6,915 nucleotides of DNA from an uncultured Actinomycetes bacterium (GTDB lineage: Bacteria > Actinomycetota > Thermoleophilia > Solirubrobacterales > Thermoleophilaceae), in contig CAMLNW010000145.1 in NCBI GenBank assembly GCA_946481495.1, forward strand, positions 1 through 6,915. Reading direction: 5' to 3'. The notes under the pieces are model-generated. The model saw only the letters and a list, made by a program, of their open reading frames with translations, was not told where the DNA came from and made no database searches. Numbering within the stretch: position 1 is the first letter of the stretch; each line of letters starts with the position of its first letter. Made by a program: the position numbers and the translations under genes. Below are positions 1 to 5,041 of the stretch, piece after piece.

Positions 1-438
1 CGCCTGCAGGGCGAGCTGGTGCCGAGCGGCCAGGGCTTCGGTCCGGTCGAGCGCGACCGTCGCAGCGGTGACATCACCCGCCGGCACCGTGAACTCCGGC
101 GATGTCCAGGTGGACGAGCCTGAGAACAGCGACAGCAGATTGATCGACACGTTCGTACGCGCCGAGATCGACCCCGGCGGGTTGCCCGCCGACGGATCGT
201 GCGCGGTCGTTGACGTGCAGGTGTTGAGAACTGGCAGCGGAAGCGTCAGCAGCGTCACGCTGCATGCCTGGTCGCTGCCGACCCACCCCTGACTGTCGCT
301 GTCGAAGCCGCTGCCGCCGGCTGGGTAGGCCGTCGTTGCCGCTTCCGCCTGTCCCGCCAGCGCGAGCGCCGCGGCGCTCGCGAGAACGGCTAGGCCAGAA
401 CCTCCCGCCACCTTGCGGCGGCTGGACATGATGCCCAT
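1..438 (-). CDS. Secreted protein of unknown function, 3' end beyond window
   Basis: I translated this frame directly from the minus strand. It is open from the ATG at 438 to the left edge (146 codons, no stop), so the C-terminus is missing. The product starts MGIMSSRRKVAGGSGLAVLA, a signal peptide with a basic n-region, an Ala/Leu-rich core to about residue 30 and a likely cleavage after AEA. The mature part has 'YPAGGSGFDSDSQGW', two cysteines (about residues 59 and 73) and a stretch 'STWTSPEFTVPAG', which suggests an extracellular beta-sandwich or carbohydrate-binding-like fold. The start at 438 is preferred over the ATG at 429 because AGGAG (451-447) lies 8 nt upstream of 438. The protein resembles secreted hypothetical proteins I associate with Solirubrobacterales, but I cannot assign a function. 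It is divergent from the tRNA gene and not obviously tied to the heme cluster. Confidence 0.75.
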   Translation of the reverse strand, partial: MGIMSSRRKVAGGSGLAVLASAAALALAGQAEAATTAYPAGGSGFDSDSQGWVGSDQACSVTLLTLPLPVLNTCTSTTAHDPSAGNPPGSISARTNVSINLLSLFSGSSTWTSPEFTVPAGDVTAATVALDRTEALAARHQLALQA

Positions 439-664
439 TGAACCCTCTCCTCTTGATCGTGTCGCGGAGCGGTCTCTCGCCTGCCCCGCGTCGCTGCAGT
501 GCCTGTTTCGGCAGCTAGCGTCCCCCCTGGCCGGGCGGCCAAACCCGATCTGGACGACTATTCGACGCCTCTGGACAGGTGTTGGACCCGAAACCTGCCA
601 AGAGGCGTTATCGCTCTGCCAAGCGGCATTTCACTCGCCCGACGCCTAGAATCAGCCGCCTTCC
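439..664. other. Intergenic stretch between the secreted-protein gene and tRNA-Val
   Basis: No convincing coding frame was seen on either strand: the short frames here have no SD and no recognisable protein. The stretch should contain the promoter of the minus-strand secreted-protein gene, but I cannot point to a clear -10/-35 pair for it. At the right end there is a TAGAAT element for the tRNA. No TTAGG/CCTAA palindrome is present. Confidence 0.5.
647..652 (+). promoter_or_regulatory. Likely -10 element of the tRNA-Val promoter
   Basis: TAGAAT matches the actinobacterial TANNNT -10 consensus well and lies 12 nt before the first tRNA base, which predicts a leader of about 6 nt. I see no clear -35 at the usual distance, so the call rests on the hexamer and its position. 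Confidence 0.5.
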
Positions 665-736
665 GGGCGCGTAGCTCAGTGGGAGAGCGCTCGCTTCACA
701 CGCGAGAGGTCGGTGGTTCGAAACCACCCGCGCCCA
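665..736 (+). tRNA. tRNA-Val (anticodon CAC)
   Basis: A full cloverleaf can be folded by hand. The acceptor stem pairs GGGCGCG (665-671) with CGCGCCC (729-735). The D stem pairs GCTC (674-677) with GAGC (685-688). The anticodon stem pairs CTCGC (690-694) with GCGAG (702-706), around the loop TTCACAC. The variable loop is AGGTC. The T stem pairs GGTGG (712-716) with CCACC (724-728), around TTCGAAA. The discriminator is A736. The anticodon at 697-699 is CAC, which reads the valine codon GUG. The 3' CCA is not encoded (TCC follows A736), so it must be added by nucleotidyltransferase. All stems are fully paired, so the gene looks functional. Confidence 0.95.
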
Positions 737-749
737 TCCAGGAGGACCG

Positions 750-763
750 TTAGGTCGGCCTAA
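750..763. promoter_or_regulatory. DtxR/IdeR/MntR-type operator, upstream copy
   Basis: TTAGGTCGGCCTAA has perfect 5-bp inverted arms, TTAGG and CCTAA, around 4 bp. The 19-bp DtxR/IdeR consensus (TTAGGTTAGGCTAACCTAA) contains two overlapping sites of this form, offset by 5 bp, so a 14-bp site would fit one dimer of a DtxR-family repressor. The metal (Fe or Mn) cannot be told from the sequence. It lies 22 bp upstream of the ATG at 786 and 20 bp, centre to centre, from the second copy. Confidence 0.65.
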
Positions 764-769
764 GTTCTG

Positions 770-783
770 TTAGGGTCGCCTAA
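770..783. promoter_or_regulatory. DtxR/IdeR/MntR-type operator abutting the start codon
   Basis: TTAGGGTCGCCTAA, with one more paired base on each side (GTTAGG...CCTAAC, 769-784), ends 2 nt before the ATG at 786. The embedded TAGGGT (771-776) fits a -10 hexamer, which would start transcription at about 783-786 and make the mRNA leaderless or nearly so. A bound repressor would then cover the -10 element, and the upstream copy would cover the -35 region. No SD precedes the ATG, which supports a leaderless start. Confidence 0.65.
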
Positions 784-785
784 CC

Positions 786-1655
786 ATGAACTCGCTCACG
801 CGGTATATCCGCCGTCACCACATCGCCATCCTGGCCCTCTTCGTGGCCCTTGGAGGCACCTCATACGCAGCCGTCAGCCTGCCCAAGGGCAGTGTCGGGT
901 CTGACCAGCTCCAACATGGCTCGGTAACGACGCTGAAGGTCGCTCCGGGCGCCATCACGAGCAAGCGGCTCGACAATGGCTCCGTCGTACGCAAGAAGAT
1001 CGGCGACGGCGCGGTTAACTCGAAGAAGGTCGCCAACGGCAGCCTGCTCGCTGAGGATCTGGCCGCCGGCGTCCTGCCGACGAGCACGCCGCCCAGCGGG
1101 CCCGCCGGCGGCTCGCTGACCGGCACCTACCCGAACCCCGGCATCGCCGACGGCGCGGTCGGTCCCGCCCAGCTCGGTGTGTTCCCGGCGGTGCGGCTGG
1201 TCCGCCCGAGCGGCAGCACCCAGGCGATCCCGACCAGCGCGAATGCCGCGGCAGGCGCCGCCCAGACGCTCACCTGGCCGGCGAATGCGGACGATCCCAA
1301 CCCACCGGTCCGCGGCTACGACAACGCGAACATGTTCGACTTCGCCACGAGCCCCAGCAACATCGTGGTGCCGCTGACCGGTCGGTACATGGTCTCGGCC
1401 GAGGTGCGCTGGGCGACCAACGCGGTCGGCACACGCACCCTCAACATCCACGGACCGGGCGGACGCATCGTGGCGTCCGCGTCGCAGAACGCGGTGACCG
1501 AGGCGACCCAGACCAAGCAGGTGGTCAGCACCGTCGCCGTGTTCACGGCCAACGACGCGCTATTTGCGACGGCCGGCCAGAGCTCCGGCGCCGATCTGGA
1601 CGTCGCGGGCAGCCTCGACCAGGTCAACTTCACGGTGACCTACCTCGGCCCGTAA
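786..1655 (+). CDS. Secreted decapeptide-repeat protein with C1q/jelly-roll-like C-terminal domain
   Basis: 289 residues. Residues 1-29 form a signal peptide or anchor (basic n-region, then the hydrophobic stretch 'IAILALFVALGGTSYAA'), a hallmark of a large family of secreted proteins in Thermoleophilia and Streptomyces. Residues 35-94 hold six exact 10-residue repeats, G-[S/A]-[V/I/L]-x4-[L/V/I]-x2, probably a beta-solenoid or trimeric stalk. A linker 'GGSLTGTYPNPGIADGAV' (about 108-125) is a motif common in phage tail fibres and surface adhesins. Residues about 177-289 look like a C1q/TNF-type jelly roll, with 'LTGRYMVSAEVRW', then 'FTANDALFATAGQSSGADL' and a terminal 'FTVTYLGP'. The likely role is a cell-surface or extracellular fibre, possibly trimeric; the ligand is unknown. 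The start is fixed by the signal peptide, although there is no SD. Two metal-regulator-type palindromes lie right before it, so it may be induced under metal limitation. A terminator follows. Confidence 0.85.
   Translation: MNSLTRYIRRHHIAILALFVALGGTSYAAVSLPKGSVGSDQLQHGSVTTLKVAPGAITSKRLDNGSVVRKKIGDGAVNSKKVANGSLLAEDLAAGVLPTSTPPSGPAGGSLTGTYPNPGIADGAVGPAQLGVFPAVRLVRPSGSTQAIPTSANAAAGAAQTLTWPANADDPNPPVRGYDNANMFDFATSPSNIVVPLTGRYMVSAEVRWATNAVGTRTLNIHGPGGRIVASASQNAVTEATQTKQVVSTVAVFTANDALFATAGQSSGADLDVAGSLDQVNFTVTYLGP
888..1067 (+). repeat. Six in-frame 30-bp units coding a decapeptide repeat
   Basis: Residues 35-94 of the secreted protein divide without gaps into six units beginning GSV, GSV, GAI, GSV, GAV and GSL. 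A hydrophobic residue occurs at position 8 of each unit. The DNA units have diverged, so this is repetition at the protein level rather than a recent tandem duplication. A seventh, looser unit (GAVGPAQLGV) follows the GTYPNP linker. Confidence 0.8.
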
Positions 1656-1666
1656 GTCGAATGATC

Positions 1667-1684
1667 GTCAGCTGCTGAGCTGAC
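1667..1684. other. Short perfect inverted repeat after the plus-strand gene
   Basis: GTCAGCT (1667-1673) and AGCTGAC (1678-1684) pair perfectly over 7 bp around the 4-nt loop GCTG. It lies 11 nt after the stop codon at 1653-1655 and just before the main terminator. It has no T-run, so it may assist RNA 3'-end stability rather than terminate by itself. Confidence 0.45.
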
Positions 1685-1692
1685 TAGCGAAG

Positions 1693-1728
1693 AGGCCGGT
1701 TCGCGCCCTGTGCGCGGGCCGGCCTTTT
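1693..1728 (+). terminator. Rho-independent terminator of the plus-strand gene
   Basis: AGGCCGG (1693-1699) pairs with CCGGCCT (1719-1725). Two G-U pairs then continue the stem into CGCGC (1702-1706) with GCGCG (1712-1716). This gives about 14 bp with a 5-nt loop, followed by TTTT and then CGTT. It lies in the gap between convergent genes. Read on the minus strand it still folds but lacks a good U-run after the stem, so it is a weaker stop for the minus-strand operon. Confidence 0.8.
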
Positions 1729-1749
1729 CGTTCCTGGGTGCGCGCGACT

Positions 1750-2277
1750 CTAGGGCGCGCCGGTACTCGGCTGGGGCGCCTCGAGCGCCTGGCTGGGCAC
1801 GCTGGAGCTGTTGTTGCCGACACTGCCAGACGAGCTGTCCGGCGACGGCGTGGTGCCGGGGGTAGGCGTCGTGGTCGAGCCCGAGTCGGAGGAGCCACTA
1901 TTGCCGGGGGTCTCCTCGCCGGGCACCGGCTCGGAGCTCTCCGGGCGGACGATCACAACGCGGCCGTCATCGAGCCTGTAGACGGTGCCGACCGGCTCGC
2001 CCTGGCCGACGACCTCCTCGCCGGGCTGGAGCTCGATCGTGTTCGCCTCCTCGCCGGGCTTCTGGATCACCGAGTCCGCGGGAACGGGAACGGCGCCGCT
2101 GGTCTGAGCGTCGTTCTGCTTCAGGACCGACGGCGCGAGGTCGATCGACGACAGCGCGGCGAGCAGGAACGCGACCGCGAGCACGATGCCGAGGTCGAAC
2201 AGGTTGACGAGGCCGTCGAGCGGATCGCCGGCCCGGTCCTCACGCGTCCGCGCGCGGGCGTTGACGCGAGAGGTCAA
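1750..2277 (-). CDS. DUF2149-family membrane protein, ExbD-like partner (HmuV-like)
   Basis: 175 residues. Residues 18-28 read 'DPLDGLVNLFD', the signature I associate with DUF2149. One membrane helix (about 27-44) follows, with Asp28 at its start, matching the single-helix layout and essential Asp of ExbD/TolR. The segment 'GQGEPVGTVYRLDDGRVVIV' (91-110) is the small external domain typical of the family. Residues about 125-175 are a Ser/Thr/Pro/Gly-rich tail that could reach into the cell wall. Start: the first codon is TTG (2277-2275), sharing two bases with the channel gene's stop TGA. GGAGG lies 4 nt upstream, so translation is probably coupled. The pair with the ExbB-like gene resembles HmuU-HmuV in Bacteroidetes heme loci and similar pairs near CobN-like chelatases. 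The probable role is the energising half of an envelope transport motor; the substrate (heme or tetrapyrrole) is inferred from context. Confidence 0.8.
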   Translation of the reverse strand: MTSRVNARARTREDRAGDPLDGLVNLFDLGIVLAVAFLLAALSSIDLAPSVLKQNDAQTSGAVPVPADSVIQKPGEEANTIELQPGEEVVGQGEPVGTVYRLDDGRVVIVRPESSEPVPGEETPGNSGSSDSGSTTTPTPGTTPSPDSSSGSVGNNSSSVPSQALEAPQPSTGAP

Positions 2278-3113
2278 GCGCCCTCCGGGGCCGGTGGAGC
2301 GGCGGGCGCCTGCGGCGGAGCGGGAGGCGCTGCCGGCGGTTGCGCCGGAGGCGGCGAAGCTGCTGGCTGCTGTTGCCCGGTCGAGACAGGCGTCGACGGG
2401 GTGGGCAGCACGGCGGTCGCGGTTGCCCCCGACTGCGCGACCTCGGTCGCGGCGACCTTCGCCTCACCGCTGGGTGGCGCCTTCGGCGACGGATGGATCG
2501 GGACGCTCGACAGCCCGGCAAGCACGTACTCGACATCGGAGTAGTCCTGGGCGTAGAGCCGGTCGCGCACCAGCGAGACGATGAAGGCGAGCATGCCGAT
2601 CAGCAAGCCGGCGACGGTCACGCTGAAGGCGACACGCAGGTCGTCGGTGAGCCGCTGGACGTTGCCCTCGGCGAGCGCGGCGAGCGCCGGTGAGAGCGGG
2701 ATCAGCGTTCCCATCAGGCCGAGCGCGGGCCCCATGCGGACGAGGATCCGCGTCCGCTCGAGGCGGCGCATCGAGCGGTAGTCGTACTCCGCCATCCGCT
2801 TCGCGATCCGATCTGGAGCGTCCGGCTTGCCGCGCTGCTCGATGATCGCTGCCAGGGCGTCGGACATCGCGCCGTTGTAGCCGAGGCTACGGGCGATGCT
2901 CAGCGCCGTGACGCTGTCCCCCGCCGCAAGCGCGGCCCGGATCGCCCCGACCCCCTGCTCGAGTCGCGCCAGGCCGCGGCCGCGCCGCGTGCGCAACTCG
3001 GCGAGCAGGGCGCCGAGTTCGACGACCACGAAGAGGATCGACAACAGCGCGGCGATCAGCACCGGGTAGAGCAGTGCGTCGGCGATGTCGAAGATGACGT
3101 TCTCGATTTTCAC
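2274..3113 (-). CDS. MotA/TolQ/ExbB-type proton channel protein (HmuU-like) with Pro/Ala-rich tail
   Basis: 279 residues with three membrane helices at about 14-38, 126-148 and 160-184. The second helix carries 'GPALGLMGTLIPLSPAL', the MotA/TolQ/ExbB signature. The third is preceded by 'DDLRVAFSVTVAGLLIGML', also typical. The segment between helices 1 and 2 (about 40-122) is the basic cytoplasmic domain of the family. Such proteins form a pentameric ion channel around an ExbD-like dimer, use the proton gradient and drive movement in the envelope. Residues about 201-279 are an extra Pro/Ala-rich tail, which the standard topology places in the cytoplasm. The start is GTG at 3113, with GAGG 10 nt upstream and a stop in frame further up. 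It overlaps the DUF2149 gene downstream and lies 66 nt after the PKD-protein gene. Membership of the superfamily is firm. Heme uptake as its job is inferred from the HtaA and DUF2149 neighbours. Confidence 0.88.
   Translation of the reverse strand: MKIENVIFDIADALLYPVLIAALLSILFVVVELGALLAELRTRRGRGLARLEQGVGAIRAALAAGDSVTALSIARSLGYNGAMSDALAAIIEQRGKPDAPDRIAKRMAEYDYRSMRRLERTRILVRMGPALGLMGTLIPLSPALAALAEGNVQRLTDDLRVAFSVTVAGLLIGMLAFIVSLVRDRLYAQDYSDVEYVLAGLSSVPIHPSPKAPPSGEAKVAATEVAQSGATATAVLPTPSTPVSTGQQQPAASPPPAQPPAAPPAPPQAPAAPPAPEGA
2282..2286 (-). promoter_or_regulatory. Shine-Dalgarno fixing a TTG start
   Basis: GGAGG on the minus strand lies 4 nt before the TTG at 2277, inside the 3' end of the channel gene. 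The TTG overlaps that gene's TGA. This supports a rare TTG start and coupled, near-equal synthesis of the two motor subunits. Confidence 0.6.
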
Positions 3114-3179
3114 GGCTGGTGCGCCTCGCTGTGCTGGTCGGGGATGGCCGAGATGTGAAGGGCGAATCTACCCAACAGG

Positions 3180-4340
3180 TCAGGCTGAACGTCGCGGCAG
3201 CCGCAAACGCGGCAGCCGGCCCTGGCGTGTCTCGATGCCCGCACCGAGACCAAGCAGGGCCAGCGCAGCGAAGATACTGACCGCCGCCTCGGAGACTCCG
3301 ACGTCGCCGTCGTTGGCGTCGTCCTGGGGGGTCCCCTTGCGCGCTGCACGAGCCGCGGACTCGAGGATGCTGCTGGGCGGTGGCTCGCTCACGTCGGCCA
3401 GCAGATTGCCCTCGACGGGTGTTCCGGAGGTCGTGACGTCCGGCGGCTCTGGGCTGGGCGTAGGAGGTGTCGATGGGGCGGGAGGAACGGGAACGTAGGG
3501 ATCGGTAGAACCGCCATCGACGACCGGCGGGACGTAGTCCGACTGTGGCGGAACATCCTCCTGATCGCCCTCCTCCTTGGCCCGCTCCGGATCGCCGACG
3601 GTGATCGTCGCGACATCCGTATCCGAGGCGTCGCTCTCATCGAGCCCCACCGTCACCGAGACCTTGTGGTAGTCGTCCTTCTTCGGAAATGTGTGCGAGA
3701 AGCTCTTCGCGGCGCCCAGCTGCTTGCCGTCGACCCTCCACGAATACGAGACGCCCCTCAGGTCGTTCAAACCTTCGACTGTGGCCTCGAAGCTAACCGA
3801 CCCGCCGAGCTTGATCGTCTTCTCCTTCGGACTGATCTTGACTTCGAACTTCGACGCGCGCGACTGGCTCAGGACAACGGTCCCGCTGACCTCGAAGTAG
3901 TCCTTTGCAGCAACTTGCCGATTGCTCCCCGTAAGGCCTATGAAATGCGTGACACCCTCGTCGTCCGTGTAGAAGCCGGCCGGCTTCTCATCGTTGACCT
4001 GATCCTCGGTCAAGCTCAACAGCGTTCCGTTCGGACGCTGGATGGCGATCTCGGCGTAGTCGAAGTTCGATTTCGTCAGCTCGAGCAACTGGCGGATCGA
4101 GACGCCGCCTACGACCTGCACCCGTTGCGGAGCGCCCGACGGCCGGGCGATCGTGTAGGTCGTGTTCATCTCCCGGTCCCTCTCGGGGACGTCGTCGGTA
4201 GAGATCGTCGCGGAGCTCCCCTTGTCGGGTGGCTGAATCATCACCGTCACTCCAGCTTGCGCAGCGGCCGGAGCGACGAGCACCGCCATCGCGAAAAGCG
4301 CGACGAGCAGCAGACGAAGAAGGGACGGCATCCGGGTCAT
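3180..4340 (-). CDS. Secreted, C-terminally anchored PKD-domain protein
   Basis: 386 residues. A signal peptide (1-29, ending AAAQA) is followed by a folded N-terminal region (about 30-160). Within it 'VSIRQLLELTKSNFDYAEIAI' and the following 'RPNGTLLSLTEDQV' recall the beta-rich fold of molybdopterin-oxidoreductase-like or SLBB-like binding domains, but this is only a resemblance. Residues about 166-248 form a PKD/Ig-like domain ('VSFEATVEGL', 'VSYSWRVDG', 'FSHTFPKKDDYHKVSVTV'). A Pro/Ser/Thr-rich linker (about 262-325) could span the wall. A membrane helix (about 350-368) with an Arg-rich tail anchors the C-terminus. It probably presents a binding domain outside the membrane, next to the ExbB/DUF2149 motor encoded just downstream, and could be the partner moved by it. 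No SD precedes the ATG; a metal-operator-like palindrome touches it. The ATG at codon 4 is an alternative start. The function is otherwise unknown. Confidence 0.82.
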   Translation of the reverse strand: MTRMPSLLRLLLVALFAMAVLVAPAAAQAGVTVMIQPPDKGSSATISTDDVPERDREMNTTYTIARPSGAPQRVQVVGGVSIRQLLELTKSNFDYAEIAIQRPNGTLLSLTEDQVNDEKPAGFYTDDEGVTHFIGLTGSNRQVAAKDYFEVSGTVVLSQSRASKFEVKISPKEKTIKLGGSVSFEATVEGLNDLRGVSYSWRVDGKQLGAAKSFSHTFPKKDDYHKVSVTVGLDESDASDTDVATITVGDPERAKEEGDQEDVPPQSDYVPPVVDGGSTDPYVPVPPAPSTPPTPSPEPPDVTTSGTPVEGNLLADVSEPPPSSILESAARAARKGTPQDDANDGDVGVSEAAVSIFAALALLGLGAGIETRQGRLPRLRLPRRSA

Positions 4341-4341
4341 G

Positions 4342-4355
4342 TTAGGCGAGCCGAA
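4342..4355. promoter_or_regulatory. Third DtxR-type palindrome, abutting the PKD-gene start
   Basis: On the plus strand the sequence is TTAGGCGAGCCGAA, that is TTAGG-N4-CC(G)AA with one mismatch in the palindrome. On the coding strand it reads TTCGGCTCGCCTAAC followed by the ATG. This is nearly the same string and placement (TCGCCTAAC just before ATG) as the copy before the secreted repeat protein at 786. The 44-bp gap upstream of the PKD gene is the largest but one in the minus-strand cluster, so it may hold a promoter for the PKD-channel-DUF2149 group. I see no strong -10. Confidence 0.5.
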
Positions 4356-4384
4356 GGGGATGTGTCGAAGGCCGGGACACGTGC

Positions 4385-5032
4385 TCAGTTGAGGCGAGCG
4401 CGGACGCGCTCGAGCCTTAACCGGGCGACCTGCGACGACTCGTCGTCGAGCGGGAGGCTGAGGCGGAGGTTGGCAGCGAGGAGGGCGTCGTCGATCCGTG
4501 TCCAGAGCAGCCAGCGCTGCTCGAGCTCGTCGAGCAACAGGCCGCAGACCTCATGCGAGCAGTGCCACTGGAGCGTGTCGGAGAGCTCCTCCGCGTTGAC
4601 GACCGCGCCGCTGTCCGCGCGCACGAGCAGCGGCTCGTCGAGTCGCTCGTTGCCGATGCAGTGCTCGCTGCCGTTGCTGACGATCCCCAGCTCGAGACCG
4701 CGGCGACGGCCGGCCTCGACGGCGATCACCGCGCGCACGAGCGGATGAGCGGCGCCGTGCGCGAGGGCGTCGTCGAGCATCAGGCCGCAGACATCGCTGC
4801 CGACGACCGACTCCGGCATCGCGGCGTCGTCGAGCAGATCCGCAAGCGCGTGGAGCTCGTCGATCGGCTCCGCTGGCTGCCGCACGAGCAGCAGGTCCGC
4901 CAGTCGCTCGATCTGTCCGTCAACCCGCTCGGCGTCGACGTCATGGAACGCGGCCGCCAGCGACAGCGCGAGCTCGGCGTGCGGGACGCACGCCTGCGTG
5001 GCCTGCAGGGCGAAGGGCAGCGGTGTGAGCAT
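4385..5032 (-). CDS. SirB1/transglutaminase-like family protein, divergent
   Basis: 215 residues, soluble, with no signal peptide or membrane helix. The pattern fits SirB1 (COG2912, Transglut_core2). 'DAERVDGQIERLADLL' (33-48) and 'DELHALADLL' (58-67) match the N-terminal helices. 'MLDDALAHGAAHPLVRAVIAVEAGRRRGLEL' (about 85-115, quoted here only as a landmark) corresponds to the 'fLd-vL--r-G-PisL' helix pair. His124, in a segment resembling the family's 'GHFLVR' strand, is followed by 'SGAVVNAEEL' (141-150). The end (about 165-213) looks like the TPR-like tail. The usual motifs are weakly kept, so activity is doubtful and no reaction can be assigned. It begins 9 nt after the S4 stop, with GAGG (5043-5040) 7 nt before its ATG, so it is co-translated with S4. 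The family match is by eye and moderately sure. An operon partner of unknown role is the safe call. Confidence 0.65.
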   Translation of the reverse strand: MLTPLPFALQATQACVPHAELALSLAAAFHDVDAERVDGQIERLADLLLVRQPAEPIDELHALADLLDDAAMPESVVGSDVCGLMLDDALAHGAAHPLVRAVIAVEAGRRRGLELGIVSNGSEHCIGNERLDEPLLVRADSGAVVNAEELSDTLQWHCSHEVCGLLLDELEQRWLLWTRIDDALLAANLRLSLPLDDESSQVARLRLERVRARLN

Positions 5033-5041
5033 CGCCGGGCC

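Noticed and set aside
499..753. Plus-strand frame running through the tRNA
   Set aside because: Its last third translates the tRNA-Val gene, so it is not a protein gene.
861..1451. Minus-strand frame inside the secreted repeat protein gene
   Set aside because: The plus frame has a signal peptide, regular repeats and a matching terminator; the minus frame is its shadow.
1738..2544. Plus-strand frame opposite the channel and DUF2149 genes
   Set aside because: Low-complexity Gly/Ala/Arg product that mirrors the Pro-rich tails of the real genes; no start signal.
3114..3179. A further operator in the gap before the channel gene
   Set aside because: Only a poor GGG...CCC dyad is present, with no TTAGG or CCTAA arm, so I see no regulatory site there.
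3931..3945. GTAAGGCCTATG inside the PKD gene as a metal-regulator box
   Set aside because: The arms are not TTAGG-N4-CCTAA and it lies in the middle of a coding region; chance is the likelier source.
3666..4748. Long plus-strand open frame (360 codons) antisense to the PKD and SirB1-like genes
   Set aside because: It spans two minus-strand genes with clear signal-peptide and family features and has no SD or recognisable domain. Long antisense frames are common in such GC-rich DNA.
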